Shown here piece after piece: positions 1-8,133 of a stretch of 64,000 bases of DNA. The notes under the pieces were generated by a model, which searched no databases, was not told the origin of the DNA, and saw only the letters and a list, made by a program, of their open reading frames with translations. The position numbers and the translations under genes were made by a program. Positions within the stretch are counted from its first letter, which is position 1; each line of letters starts with the position of its first letter. The DNA is from VRUE01 sp035605695 (lineage in GTDB: Bacteria > Actinomycetota > Thermoleophilia > Solirubrobacterales > 70-9): contig DATNGZ010000041.1 in the NCBI GenBank assembly GCA_035605695.1, positions 47,322-111,321 on the forward strand, read 5' to 3'.

Positions 1-640
1 CCTGGGTCGGGTTGGTCGGCAGGGCGCGGTCGAGCTCGGCCAGCGGCCGCGACGGAGGCAGGGTCGAAGTGCGCTCGATCAGGTCGCGCTCGAGCTCGCG
101 GCGCAGGTGGCGCTCGAAGCGGTTGAGCTGCTCGCGGTCGATCGGCACCTGCTCGGCGGCGCCATCCTCGGCCGGGGCTTGGGTGCCGGCCGAGAGGCCC
201 AGCGTACGGCGGATCCGCTGCACGTCGACGCCGACCACGCCCGAGCCCTCGCCCTGGCGGCCGAAGGCGGCGATCGCCAGCCGCGCCAGGTCGCGCATCT
301 CGTTCTCATCGCCCTCGAGGATCGCCTGTCGCACCTGCTCGCGCAGCTCATCGATGTCGAGCCGCTCGCCGCCCTCCTGGCGCTGCGCCGTCTCGTCGAT
401 GCCGCGCTCGATCGCCTCGGCCTCGGCGGCGCGGAAAAACCAGCGCTCGAAGAGCAATTCGAAGAGGCGCCGGTCCTCCTGGGACTTGGCGATCGTCGTC
501 GCCAGCGCCTCGCGGAAGTCGTCCTGCGAGGTCCAGGGCACCTGTTCGAGGGCGGCGAAGGCGTCGAGGATCTCCGAGGTGCCGACCGCGACGCCCTCCT
601 TGCGCAGCTCCTCGCAGAAGCCGAGCAGCTTCGCCGCCAT
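1..640 (-). CDS. CoxE-like VWA-domain protein, N-terminal part (runs off left edge)
   Basis: Translation from the ATG at 640 gives MAAKLLGFCEELRKEGVAVG followed by a helical, acidic N-terminal region of about 213 residues with no stop before the window edge. This resembles the N-terminal helical part of CoxE/YehP-type proteins that carry a C-terminal von Willebrand A (metal-binding) domain; that domain would lie outside the window. It starts 16 bp after the stop of the MoxR-type ATPase gene, and MoxR plus VWA is the classic co-operonic pair thought to act as a chaperone for metal-centre insertion or complex maturation. The family call rests on the neighbour and the N-terminal pattern; the VWA domain itself is not seen. 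Confidence 0.7.
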   Translation of the reverse strand, partial: MAAKLLGFCEELRKEGVAVGTSEILDAFAALEQVPWTSQDDFREALATTIAKSQEDRRLFELLFERWFFRAAEAEAIERGIDETAQRQEGGERLDIDELREQVRQAILEGDENEMRDLARLAIAAFGRQGEGSGVVGVDVQRIRRTLGLSAGTQAPAEDGAAEQVPIDREQLNRFERHLRRELERDLIERTSTLPPSRPLAELDRALPTNPTQ

Positions 641-656
641 CCCCGGCGGGCCAGAT

Positions 657-1538
657 TCAGCTTTGGGGCCGTACGGCGTCGGCAAGCTTCACCCCAACCC
701 GCTCCGCAACGAGGTCGATGTCGGTGCGGTGCTTGACGATGATCGACATCGATTGCTCGAAGGTCTCGCGGTCGATGTCCTCGGCCCCCATCAGCAGCAG
801 CGTCCGCGCCCAATCGATCGACTCGGCGATCGAGGGCGGCTTCTTCAGGTCGAGGGCGCGCACCATTCGCACCACCTCGACCATCCGCTGCGCCAGCGCC
901 TCGGGTAGCTCCGGCGTGTGCAGGCGGACGATCTCCATCTCCCGCTCGAGGTCGGGGTAGTCGAGCCAGAGGTAGAGGCAGCGCCGCTTCAGCGCCTCGG
1001 TCAACTCGCGCGAGTTGTTCGAGGTGAGGACGACGATCGGCATCGTCGTCGCCGCGACCTGGCCCAGCTCGGGGATCGTGATCTGGAAGTCGGAGAGCAG
1101 CTCGAGCAGCATCGCCTCGAACTCCTGGTCGGTCTTGTCGATCTCGTCGATCAGCAGCACCACCGGCTCGGGACTGGCGATCGCCTGCATCAACGGCCGC
1201 TCGAGCAGGAACTCCTTGTCGAAGATGTCGCCGTGCACGTCCTCCCAGCCGTCCTCGCCGCCGGCCTGGATTCGCAATAGCTGCTTGCGGTAGTTCCACT
1301 CGTACAGCGCCTTGGCCTCATCGAGTCCCTCGTAGCACTGCAGGCGGATCAGCTCGCGCCCCGTGGCCCGCGACAGCGCCTTGGCCAGCTCGGTCTTGCC
1401 GACCCCCGCCGGGCCCTCGACCAGGACCGGCTTGCCGAGCCGCTGGGCGAGGAAGGAGACCAGCGCCGCGGACTCGTCCGCGAGGTAGCCGGCCTGGGCC
1501 AGCGCGTCCTTAACCTCTGCCACAGAGCCATCGGCCAT
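657..1538 (-). CDS. MoxR/CoxD-type AAA+ ATPase
   Basis: About 293 residues starting MADGSVAEVKDAL. Walker A is GPAGVGKTELA (about residue 43), Walker B is VVLLIDEIDK (about 120), and a sensor-1 type VLTSNNSRELTEALKRR follows; the arginine-rich segment after it fits the MoxR sub-branch. MoxR ATPases work with VWA proteins to remodel or activate enzyme complexes in the cytoplasm, and the VWA partner lies directly downstream on the same strand. An in-frame start 15 codons upstream exists, but the ATG at 1538 gives the usual family N-terminus. Divergent from the small membrane gene at 1562 with only about 23 bp between the starts, so their promoters must overlap coding sequence. Confidence 0.88.
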   Translation of the reverse strand: MADGSVAEVKDALAQAGYLADESAALVSFLAQRLGKPVLVEGPAGVGKTELAKALSRATGRELIRLQCYEGLDEAKALYEWNYRKQLLRIQAGGEDGWEDVHGDIFDKEFLLERPLMQAIASPEPVVLLIDEIDKTDQEFEAMLLELLSDFQITIPELGQVAATTMPIVVLTSNNSRELTEALKRRCLYLWLDYPDLEREMEIVRLHTPELPEALAQRMVEVVRMVRALDLKKPPSIAESIDWARTLLLMGAEDIDRETFEQSMSIIVKHRTDIDLVAERVGVKLADAVRPQS

Positions 1539-1561
1539 GAGGGCGATGATAATCCGGCGCA

Positions 1562-1816
1562 GTGCTCGACCTCGTCCTCCCACTTGCCTCGCTGCTGCCG
1601 CACAGCGCTGGGCCCTACATTGCGCTGGTCCTGATCGGCTTCGTCGTCGGCATCCTCGGCCACCTCAGCACCGCCCGCTGGCTGGTCGCCGCCGGCGTGA
1701 TCCTGATCTTCCTCGGCGCCCTGCTCTTCCCCTTGGCGTTGAACCTGACCGAGGAAAGCCCGCGCTCGCTCGATGCGCCCAAAGAAAGCGTGCAGCCGGT
1801 CGAAATAGTCCCTTGA
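1562..1816 (+). CDS. Small two-helix membrane protein
   Basis: An 84-residue protein from a GTG start. Two hydrophobic segments are evident: about residues 17-38 (YIALVLIGFVVGILGHL) and 40-62 (WLVAAGVILIFLGALLF), followed by a polar tail of about 20 residues. Both frame and composition look coding, but I do not recognise a family. It lies between the divergent MoxR gene and the PPK2 gene (24 bp downstream). No convincing ribosome binding site is visible before the GTG, so the start could be later. Function unknown; a membrane location is the only supported statement. Confidence 0.6.
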   Translation: MLDLVLPLASLLPHSAGPYIALVLIGFVVGILGHLSTARWLVAAGVILIFLGALLFPLALNLTEESPRSLDAPKESVQPVEIVP

Positions 1817-1839
1817 GGGCTGGGGCGTAGGATCGGGCG

Positions 1840-2601
1840 ATGGGACGGCTCGACGAAGTCGACCTCTCGCTCGCCCTCAGCCGCAAAGAGGAGGAGCGCG
1901 AGCTAAAGGTCGCCTGGCAGCGGCTGACACAACTGCGGCTGACCCTTGGCGGGTTGATCGGGCCGCAGCAGCTCGGCCCGCCGGTCCTCGTCCTCTTCGA
2001 GGGCTGGGATGCCTCGGGTAAGGGGGGCGCGATCAAACGCCTGGTTTCGCCGCTCGATCCGCGCCACGTGCGCGTCGTCCAGTTCGCCGCGCCGACCCAT
2101 GATGAGAAGCGCCACCACTTTCTCTGGCGCTTCTGGCACGGGCTGCCGGGGTGGGGTGGGATGGCCGTCTTCGACCGCTCCTGGTACGGCCGCGTGCTGG
2201 TCGAGCGGGTCGAGGGACTGGCGAGCAGGGAGCAGTGGCTGCGCGCTTACGACGAGATCAACAGCTTCGAGCGCACGCTCGCCGACGAGGGAACGATCAT
2301 CGTCAAGTTCTGGCTTCACATCTCCGAGGCCGAGCAGCTGAGGCGCTTCGAGCAGCGCGCCGCCGATCCACTCAAGGCCTGGAAGCTGACCGAGGAGGAC
2401 TGGTCCAACCGGGCCAAGCGCTCCGAGTACGAGGAGGCGGTCGAGGACATGATCGGCCGCACCGACCAGCCGCGCGCGCCCTGGAGCCTGATCGCCGCCG
2501 AGTCGAAGCGCTATGCCCGCGTCGCCGCCGTTCGCGCGGTGATCGAGGCGATCGAAAGCGGGATGCGAACCTGGGGCCAAGAGCCGCCCCCCACGCGCTA
2601 G
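1840..2601 (+). CDS. PPK2-family polyphosphate kinase / polyphosphate:AMP phosphotransferase
   Basis: A 253-residue single-domain protein. Walker A is FEGWDASGKGG (about residue 55), the lid-type block is APTHDEKRHHFLWRFW, and the Walker B block FDRSWYGRVLVERVEG follows; KFWLHISEAEQLRRF is also a PPK2 signature. The EGWDASGKGG and FLWRFW spellings match class II (AMP-phosphorylating) PPK2 better than class I or III, but substrate class cannot be fixed by reading alone. These enzymes use inorganic polyphosphate to phosphorylate nucleotides in the cytosol. The ATG at 1840 follows the membrane gene closely and may share its transcript. Confidence 0.88.
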   Translation: MGRLDEVDLSLALSRKEEERELKVAWQRLTQLRLTLGGLIGPQQLGPPVLVLFEGWDASGKGGAIKRLVSPLDPRHVRVVQFAAPTHDEKRHHFLWRFWHGLPGWGGMAVFDRSWYGRVLVERVEGLASREQWLRAYDEINSFERTLADEGTIIVKFWLHISEAEQLRRFEQRAADPLKAWKLTEEDWSNRAKRSEYEEAVEDMIGRTDQPRAPWSLIAAESKRYARVAAVRAVIEAIESGMRTWGQEPPPTR

Positions 2602-2646
2602 CTTTACGACAATGCCCAACCCAACTCTTCCAGGAGGCCCACCGCT

Positions 2647-3765
2647 TTGAGCCGAGCTCGCATCCTCACCCTCTTCCTGGCGCTGATCGCGCTGGCATCC
2701 GCGTTCGCCGCCTGCGGTGGCGGCAGCAGCGACAGCCCTCAGGCGGTGGTTGACGAAGCGACCCTGCAGGGGATCGAAAGCGGCGACGTCGACCTCTCGC
2801 TTGGGATCGACGTGAAGGGCGGGAAGAGCGGCCACGTCGACGCCAGCCTCTCCGGCCCCTTCCAGAAGGAAAGTGACGCGGAACTGCCCGAACTCGACCT
2901 AGCGGCGACGGCCAAAGGCTCGCTCGGAGGCGAAGACATCAACTTCGACGGCGGTTTTACGTTGCTCGACGGTAATAAGGCTTACCTCGCCTACGAAGGC
3001 ACCGAGTACGAAGTCGACCCGACCACCTTCGGCTTCGTCAAATCGGCGCTCAAGAAACAGAGTGGCGGACAGTCGAGCGAAGCGACTGCCTGTACCGAGG
3101 CGGCCGGCAAGCTGAAGATCTCCGACTTCATCGAGAACCTCAAGGAAGGCGGCAGCGCCGACGTCGGTGGCACCAGCACGACCAAGGTCAGCGGCGACCT
3201 CAACGCGTCGGCCGCGCTCGACACGGTCAGCGAACTGATCGAAGATCCGGCCTGCAGCGAACAGCTCGAAGCCGCCGGCCCGCTGCCCTCCACGGCCGAA
3301 CTGGACGCGGCAAAGGGCACAGTGGAGGACTCGGTCAAGGACGCCCACGTCGATCTCTACGTCGGCGACGATCACATCGTGCGGGAGATCTCCGCCCAGG
3401 CGACGATCGAACCGCCGCCCGGTTCTGACAACAAAGGCGTGAAGAGCGTCGAGCTCGATCTCGACCTGAAGCTCACCGGGGTCAACGAAGAGCAGACGAT
3501 CTCGGCGCCGGAGACAGCGAAGCCGCTCAGCGACCTCTTCCTCAAGCTGGGGATCAACCCGATCGAACTGCTCGGCGCCTTTGAAGGACAGGGGGCCGGC
3601 GGGCTGGGCGGTCTGCTGGAAGGCCTCAACAGCTTTGGTGGTGGCTCGTCATCGGGTGGGGGCGGCTCTGGCAACTCGGGCGGCGGCCAGCAGGCCTACC
3701 TCGAATGCCTGCAGGGCGCGCATACGGCGACCGCGATCCAGAACTGCGTTGGGATGCTCCAGTAG
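2647..3765 (+). CDS. Secreted lipoprotein, LppX/LprG-like size, Gly/Ser-rich tail
   Basis: A 372-residue protein starting at TTG, chosen because AGGAGG lies about 9 nt upstream. The N-terminus is a lipoprotein signal with lipobox AFAAC (about residue 23) followed by GGGSS. The body alternates beta-strand-like stretches (VDLSLGIDVKGGKSGHVDAS) reminiscent of LppX/LprAFG-type lipid-binding lipoproteins, but I cannot confirm homology. Near the C-terminus is a GGGSSSGGGGSGNSGGG linker followed by a short Cys-containing tail (YLECLQGAHT...QNCVGMLQ). Predicted to be anchored to the outer face of the membrane. Function unknown. Confidence 0.75.
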   Translation: MSRARILTLFLALIALASAFAACGGGSSDSPQAVVDEATLQGIESGDVDLSLGIDVKGGKSGHVDASLSGPFQKESDAELPELDLAATAKGSLGGEDINFDGGFTLLDGNKAYLAYEGTEYEVDPTTFGFVKSALKKQSGGQSSEATACTEAAGKLKISDFIENLKEGGSADVGGTSTTKVSGDLNASAALDTVSELIEDPACSEQLEAAGPLPSTAELDAAKGTVEDSVKDAHVDLYVGDDHIVREISAQATIEPPPGSDNKGVKSVELDLDLKLTGVNEEQTISAPETAKPLSDLFLKLGINPIELLGAFEGQGAGGLGGLLEGLNSFGGGSSSGGGGSGNSGGGQQAYLECLQGAHTATAIQNCVGMLQ

Positions 3766-4862
3766 TCGCGTTCCTTCGCACACCATATGGTTGGCCGTAT
3801 CTGCTGACGCCGCTGATTCCGCTTGCGGTGGTACTGGACCTGGCGGGCGCCGCGGCGGGCATTGTCTTCGCCACTTCCGCGCTGGGGATCATCCCTACCG
3901 CGGCGCTGATGGGCCGCGCGACGGAGGAGTTGGCGGCGCGCTCGGGACCGGGTATCGGCGGCCTGCTCAACGTCACCTTCGGCAACGCGCCGGAGCTGAT
4001 CATCGCCCTCTTCGCCCTCGGCCAGGGGCTGCACGAGGTCGTCAAGGCCTCGATCATCGGCTCGATCATCGGCAATATCCTGCTCGTGCTCGGCGCGGCG
4101 ATGCTGGCGGGGGGAATCGGCCGCGAGAAACAGACTTTCAGCAAGACCAGCGCCAGCGTCCAGACCTCGATGCTGCTGCTCGCCGCCGCTGCTCTGATCA
4201 TGCCGGCGATCTTCGAGCTCGTCGAGGGCAAGGGTCTTCCCCAGCCTGGTGCCGAGCTGGTCGAGTACGGCTCGACCGTCGAGCACCTCTCGCTCGCCGT
4301 GGCCGTGGTGCTCATCCTCACCTACGTTGCGGGCCTTTTCTTCTCGCTGAAGACGCACCGCGACATCTTCAACCCCGAGTACGAGGACGAGGGGACCTGG
4401 GGCTGGTCGACGCGCAAGTCGATTCTCGCCCTCGCCGTCGCCGGGGTGCTGGTCGGTGTGATGTCGGAGGTGCTGGTCGGCTCGATCACCGAGGCCTCGC
4501 ACGCCGTCGGGCTCTCGGAGTTCTTCATCGGCGTGATCGTCGTCGCGATCGTCGGCAACGCGGCCGAGCACTGGGTCGCGGTCCTGGTCGCGATGAAGAA
4601 CAAGATGGACCTCGCGGTCAACATCGCGATCGGCTCCAGCGCCCAGGTCGCGCTCTTTGTCGCCCCCGTCCTCGTCCTTGCCTCCTTCTTCATCGGCCCC
4701 CATCCACTGGCGCTGGTCTTCAACGGCTTCGAGCTCGGCGCGATCCTGATCGCGATCCTGATCGCCAACTACGTCACCCAGGACGGCGAGTCGACCTGGT
4801 TCGAGGGGGTCCAACTGCTCGCTGTCTACGCCGTCTTTGGGCTCGCCTTCTATTACGCCTGA
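3705..4862 (+). CDS. Calcium/proton exchanger, CaCA/Cax (ChaA-YfkE) type
   Basis: Multi-pass membrane antiporter. The first alpha-repeat is clear as GRATEELAARSGPGIGGLLN then TFGNAPELIIALFAL, and the second as FFIGVIVVAIVGNAAEHW followed by KNKMDLAVNIAIGSSAQVA; these match the Cax family, whose members exchange Ca2+ (or Na+) for H+. The frame opens at 3705, which overlaps the upstream lipoprotein gene by 61 bp. The first ~35 residues are not membrane-like, so the true start may be a GTG at 3828 or a non-standard codon near 3800; this start is uncertain. A second CaCA exchanger follows 26 bp downstream, probably in the same transcript. Confidence 0.85.
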   Translation: MPAGRAYGDRDPELRWDAPVVAFLRTPYGWPYLLTPLIPLAVVLDLAGAAAGIVFATSALGIIPTAALMGRATEELAARSGPGIGGLLNVTFGNAPELIIALFALGQGLHEVVKASIIGSIIGNILLVLGAAMLAGGIGREKQTFSKTSASVQTSMLLLAAAALIMPAIFELVEGKGLPQPGAELVEYGSTVEHLSLAVAVVLILTYVAGLFFSLKTHRDIFNPEYEDEGTWGWSTRKSILALAVAGVLVGVMSEVLVGSITEASHAVGLSEFFIGVIVVAIVGNAAEHWVAVLVAMKNKMDLAVNIAIGSSAQVALFVAPVLVLASFFIGPHPLALVFNGFELGAILIAILIANYVTQDGESTWFEGVQLLAVYAVFGLAFYYA

Positions 4863-4888
4863 GCTGGGGTCCCGGATAGCCTGGCCCG

Positions 4889-5890
4889 ATGGACGTCGTG
4901 CTGCTGCTCACTAGCTTTGCGGTGATCCTCTGCGGGGCGTTGCTGTTCACGAACGCGGTTGAGTGGATCGGTCACAACCTCAAGCTCGGCGAGGGCGCGG
5001 TGGGCAGCCTGCTGGCGGCGGTCGGCACGGCGATGCCGGAGACGCTGATCGCGATCGTCGCCATCGTCGGCACGGCCGAGGGCGGCGACCAGGTGGCGAT
5101 CGGGTCGATCGTCGGCGCGCCCTTCCTGCTCGCTACCTTGGCGATGGGGCTAGTTGGCCTCTTCGCCTATCTCTATCGCGATCGCCGCGAACAGGGATTG
5201 GAGCTAAAGGCACATAGGCCGACCCTGGAGCGAGATCTCGTCTTCTTCCTCTCGCTCTTCGTGCTCTCACTAGGACTGGGCTGGGGAGCGCCGGAGGCCC
5301 TTCGGATCCCGATCGGGATCGTCGTCATGCTCGCCTACCCGCTCTACATCCGCCGCACCCTGCTCAGTGCCGGGCCGATTCAGGATGAGGACACGCTCGC
5401 GCCACTCGTCTTCGAGCGCCGTCCGGAGCGACGAGAAGACCCCGGGCTGTTGCTCTGCGTGATCCAGCTCCTCGTCGGCCTCGGGGCGATGGTCGGCGGG
5501 GCGCACCTCTTCGTCGAGGAGCTGCTCAGCATCGCCAAGAGCCTCGGGGTCGAGCCGGTCGTCCTCGCCCTGATCCTGGCTCCGCTCGCGACCGAGCTTC
5601 CCGAGAAGGTCAACAGCTTCTTCTGGGTCCGCGACGGCAAGGACTCGCTGGCGCTCGGCAACATCACCGGCGCGATGGTCTTCCAGTCGACGATCCCGGT
5701 CGGGATCGGCCTGATCTTCACCGATTGGGAGCTGAGCGGCAACGCCGCGATCTCGATGGTTCTCGGCCTCGCCGGGGGAGTGCTGGCGTACGAGGCCCTG
5801 CACCGCCGCGGCCGCTTCGAATTGCCGGCGGTGCTCGGCTGGTTCAGCCTCTATCTGGCCTTCATCCTCATCGTCGTGCTCGGCGCCTGA
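4889..5890 (+). CDS. Sodium/calcium exchanger-family membrane protein (CaCA)
   Basis: A 333-residue protein of about ten hydrophobic segments in two homologous halves. Alpha-repeat 1 is GAVGSLLAAVGTAMPETLIA (about residues 37-56); alpha-repeat 2 is LALILAPLATELPEKVNSFF (about 223-242), with GNITGAMVFQST after it. These are the ion-binding GxxxxPE and ATELPE signatures of Na_Ca_ex domains. It lies 26 bp after the Cax-type gene, giving two different CaCA antiporters in a row, so the locus is likely devoted to Ca2+ or Na+ export. Ion specificity cannot be read from sequence alone. Confidence 0.85.
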   Translation: MDVVLLLTSFAVILCGALLFTNAVEWIGHNLKLGEGAVGSLLAAVGTAMPETLIAIVAIVGTAEGGDQVAIGSIVGAPFLLATLAMGLVGLFAYLYRDRREQGLELKAHRPTLERDLVFFLSLFVLSLGLGWGAPEALRIPIGIVVMLAYPLYIRRTLLSAGPIQDEDTLAPLVFERRPERREDPGLLLCVIQLLVGLGAMVGGAHLFVEELLSIAKSLGVEPVVLALILAPLATELPEKVNSFFWVRDGKDSLALGNITGAMVFQSTIPVGIGLIFTDWELSGNAAISMVLGLAGGVLAYEALHRRGRFELPAVLGWFSLYLAFILIVVLGA

Positions 5891-5923
5891 GCGAATCGCA
5901 GCTTCGGTAATGCTCTATAGAAA

Positions 5924-5952
5924 TTGACTATTCAATTTCTTGTGATATAGCT
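5924..5952 (+). promoter_or_regulatory. Promoter of TTA-rich exported gene (copy 1)
   Basis: A -35 TTGACT at 5924-5929 and an extended -10 TGATATAGCT ending at 5952, spacer 16. The same arrangement (TTGACTA, then TGnTATAGCT) occurs before the two paralogues at 13607 and 29145, each about 95-145 nt ahead of the start codon. Confidence 0.65.
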
Positions 5953-6095
5953 GTTCCCGCGTTGAGCGAGTTTCTGGGCCCTGGGTTGAGCCAAAGGCAG
6001 GCGCGGCACAGATCCTGCTGACGCCATAACTCAAAAGCGATGGCGGGGAGAGGCTATCGATGGTGGCTGTGTCCCGTCAAAGGAGATGATGAAAA

Positions 6096-6770
6096 GTGAG
6101 ACTCATCAAGATGCTCGGACTCGCCGGGGCCGTGGCCCTGACCGCGATGGCGTTCGCCGGCGCGGGCACGGCCTCTGCTGACAGCGCGTGCTTAGTAGAT
6201 CCCGGTCCTCTGGGCCTTTGCCCGGCCGGCTCGGTCTGGAACGGACCGATTTTCGGCTTATCAGGAGAAGCCACGTTCAAAGTCGACAACACCGTTACCA
6301 AGTGTAAGTCGAGCTTCTTAGCCGACTACGTTGGCAACGAGGGCCCTCATATCGGGGTCTTATATTTAATCTTAAACCTGAATTTCTTCGAATGCGTGGG
6401 GGCGTGCCCGGTCGCATTCGCCGAGAATCTCTCCTACTTACTGTTAGTAGCGATGAATCAGCTGCACGCGAAACTCACCGGAGATGGCAACGGCCCACCG
6501 TCTGTCTTACTCCAGAACTGTTTCATCTTAAACATCCCGATGAACTGCTTATATAAAACGCAGCCGCCGGTCTTACTCAACTACCTCTTAGAGCTCAACG
6601 AACAGACGGGCCAGCCGTTAGCCGGAGCGCTTGGCTTCAATGTTCCGCTCAAATGGGGTGGAGATGATCCACTGTGTCCGGAAAATGCGGTCTTTCAAGC
6701 GAAATACTTAATTTACGAGGACCTGGCATTTGTTGAGGGTCCCGAGCTCTTCTTTACGGCCTTACCGTAG
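6096..6770 (+). CDS. Secreted 8-Cys protein of unknown family, TTA-codon-rich (copy 1)
   Basis: A 224-residue protein from GTG (AAAGGAG upstream). The N-terminus MRLIKMLGLAGAVAL...TASA is a Sec signal peptide, cleaved near residue 29. The mature part has eight cysteines. By position it is a divergent paralogue of the proteins at 13732 and 29297, sharing the MRxIKxLG start, the CPAG motif, the AKYL block and a C-terminal ALP. Reading the codons, 16 of its leucines are TTA, all in the mature region; the signal peptide uses CTC and CTG. This is very unusual for such GC-rich DNA. A strong hairpin (6813-6847) follows. Function unknown; probably extracellular or envelope-bound with disulfides. Confidence 0.75.
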   Translation: MRLIKMLGLAGAVALTAMAFAGAGTASADSACLVDPGPLGLCPAGSVWNGPIFGLSGEATFKVDNTVTKCKSSFLADYVGNEGPHIGVLYLILNLNFFECVGACPVAFAENLSYLLLVAMNQLHAKLTGDGNGPPSVLLQNCFILNIPMNCLYKTQPPVLLNYLLELNEQTGQPLAGALGFNVPLKWGGDDPLCPENAVFQAKYLIYEDLAFVEGPELFFTALP

Positions 6771-6790
6771 GGCGCAAGCAGAGAAGACCA

Positions 6791-7297
6791 ATGAATCATT
6801 CGATTGTCAGTTGGAGAGGACCGCGCCCAATGGGCGCGGTCCTCTCCGCGTTGGCAGCGGCTTTGATCGTCGCCGGATGTGGAGGAGGAAATGGCGATGA
6901 GTCGAGCGAGATCTCAAAGCCCGCGTTTGTAGAGAAGGGGGGCGCGATATGCGTGGCAACGAGGCGGCAGATTCGATCCGACTTCGAGGCTTACAGGAAG
7001 GGCCCAGAAGGCAGAGAGATCGAAAAAGCTGAGCAAGCCAACGAGCTGACGCCAGAAGAAGCTGCAGCGAAAGTTGGCAAGGAGGTCATTGTTCCTGTGA
7101 TGAAGCAGGAGCTCGAGGAATTCCGGGCGCTGGGGATCCCGCCGGGAGGCGACAATCAAGTGACGGCTCTGCTCGACGCTTTCGCGGAGGGCATCGAGGC
7201 GGCCGAAAGGCATCCGGAACGCGTGGCGACAGACGGAAGCGAAGCCTTTGGCAAGTCGGGAAGGCTTGCCGACGATTACGGCCTCGAAGGTTGCTGA
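6791..7297 (+). CDS. Lipoprotein of unknown function (paralogue of the one at 12147)
   Basis: A 168-residue protein with lipobox LIVAGC (Cys at about residue 30) followed by GGGNGDESS. The body is helical and charged and ends in a conserved YGLEGC, matching YGLSGC at the end of the 12147 protein; both also share an early Cys and an IPVMKQELEEFRAL / LPIMHRKVEEFRSL block. The ATG at 6791 is preferred because it supplies basic residues before the hydrophobic core; an ATG at 6830 would lack them. With that start, the strong hairpin at 6813-6847 lies inside the first codons. Likely anchored outside the membrane; role unknown. Confidence 0.7.
   Translation: MNHSIVSWRGPRPMGAVLSALAAALIVAGCGGGNGDESSEISKPAFVEKGGAICVATRRQIRSDFEAYRKGPEGREIEKAEQANELTPEEAAAKVGKEVIVPVMKQELEEFRALGIPPGGDNQVTALLDAFAEGIEAAERHPERVATDGSEAFGKSGRLADDYGLEGC
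6813..6847 (+). terminator. Strong hairpin, likely terminator of 6096 gene, inside next gene's start
   Basis: Perfect 16-bp stem (arms 6813-6828 and 6832-6847, GGAGAGGACCGCGCCC and its complement) with a 3-nt loop AAT, 43 bp after the stop of the secreted-protein gene. There is no T-run. It overlaps the first codons of the following lipoprotein gene, so it may terminate most transcripts and limit lipoprotein expression. Confidence 0.6.
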
Positions 7298-7318
7298 GGC
7301 GAAACTCGCGGGCAACCG

Positions 7319-7789
7319 TCAGGCCGCGGCAAGCTCAGCCAGGGCCTTGAGCACCAAATCGTCGTGCTTTTTCGGTGAGACCTTGGGGAAGACTTTGGCG
7401 ACTATGCCTTCGGCGCCGATGATGAAGGTCGCTCGCTGCACGCCCATGTACTTCTTGCCGTACATCGACTTCTCGACCCAGGCGCCGTAGGCGTCGGCCA
7501 CGGTGTGGTCGGTGTCGGCGAGAAGGGTGAAGTCGAGGTCGAATTTGCCGGCGAACTTGGCCACCGCCTCGACCGTGTCGGGGGAGACGCCGATCACGCG
7601 GGCGCCGGCTGCCTTGTACTCGGCGCTGCGGTCGCGGACGCTGCAAGCCTGCGTTGTGCAGCCGGGAGTGTCGGCGCGGGGGTAGAAGTAGAGGACGATC
7701 GTCTCGCCCTTGAGGCTGGAGAGGCTAACCTCGTTGCCGTTCTGGTCGGGCAGGGTGAAGTCGGGCGCCCTCGCCCCGGCTTCCAGCAC
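7319..7789 (-). CDS. bcp: Thioredoxin-dependent peroxiredoxin, Bcp/PrxQ type
   Basis: A 156-residue thioredoxin-fold protein. The active-site block PRADTPGCTTQAC contains the peroxidatic Cys (about residue 44) and, five residues on, the resolving Cys typical of alpha-helical PrxQ/Bcp proteins. YGKKYMGVQRATFII is also characteristic. It reduces hydroperoxides in the cytosol using thioredoxin. The start ATG at 7789 overlaps by one base the stop of the upstream hypothetical gene, so it is the last gene of a three-gene operon (8615 to 7319). Confidence 0.92.
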   Translation of the reverse strand: MLEAGARAPDFTLPDQNGNEVSLSSLKGETIVLYFYPRADTPGCTTQACSVRDRSAEYKAAGARVIGVSPDTVEAVAKFAGKFDLDFTLLADTDHTVADAYGAWVEKSMYGKKYMGVQRATFIIGAEGIVAKVFPKVSPKKHDDLVLKALAELAAA

Positions 7790-8133
7790 TACTCGACGTC
7801 CTCGCGGCCAGGGTCCTGGCCGTTCTCGTCCTCGTCAAGCTCGTCGTCGCCCTGCTCCAGCGCTGTCTCGGAGACCGAGCCGGTGGAGCCGGGGTGGTAG
7901 CTGGTCTGGAAGCTCTCCAGGACTCGGTCGCGACTGTCTTCGTCGACCGGCACCTCGTCGGAGATGCGGACCCAGTCGGCACCCTCGTAGGCCTCCATGT
8001 TGAAGACCTCCTGGTCGAGTGAGGTCGAGTCGTCGACGACGACCAGCACCTCGGTCTGCGGGTTGAAGTAGGTCCCCGGCTGCATCAGCAGGTCCTCGAC
8101 CTCGTAGAGGTTCTCCTTGGCGGCGCCCGTCAT
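7789..8133 (-). CDS. Conserved-looking acidic hypothetical protein
   Basis: A 114-residue protein starting MTGAAKENLYEVEDLLMQPG, with a probable small beta domain (YFNPQTEVLVVVDDSTSLDQEVF...WVRISDEVPVD) and a disordered acidic tail (DDELDEDENGQDPGRED). No family recognised. It sits in a tight operon: its start overlaps the stop of the 8133-8615 gene by one base, and its stop overlaps the bcp start by one base. This coupling is the main evidence that it is real and made together with the peroxiredoxin. Confidence 0.65.
   Translation of the reverse strand: MTGAAKENLYEVEDLLMQPGTYFNPQTEVLVVVDDSTSLDQEVFNMEAYEGADWVRISDEVPVDEDSRDRVLESFQTSYHPGSTGSVSETALEQGDDELDEDENGQDPGREDVE

Noticed and set aside
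79..1299. Minus-strand open frame of 406 codons across the MoxR and VWA genes
   Set aside because: It is a shifted frame of the true minus-strand genes; Arg/Ala/Ser-rich and without motif.
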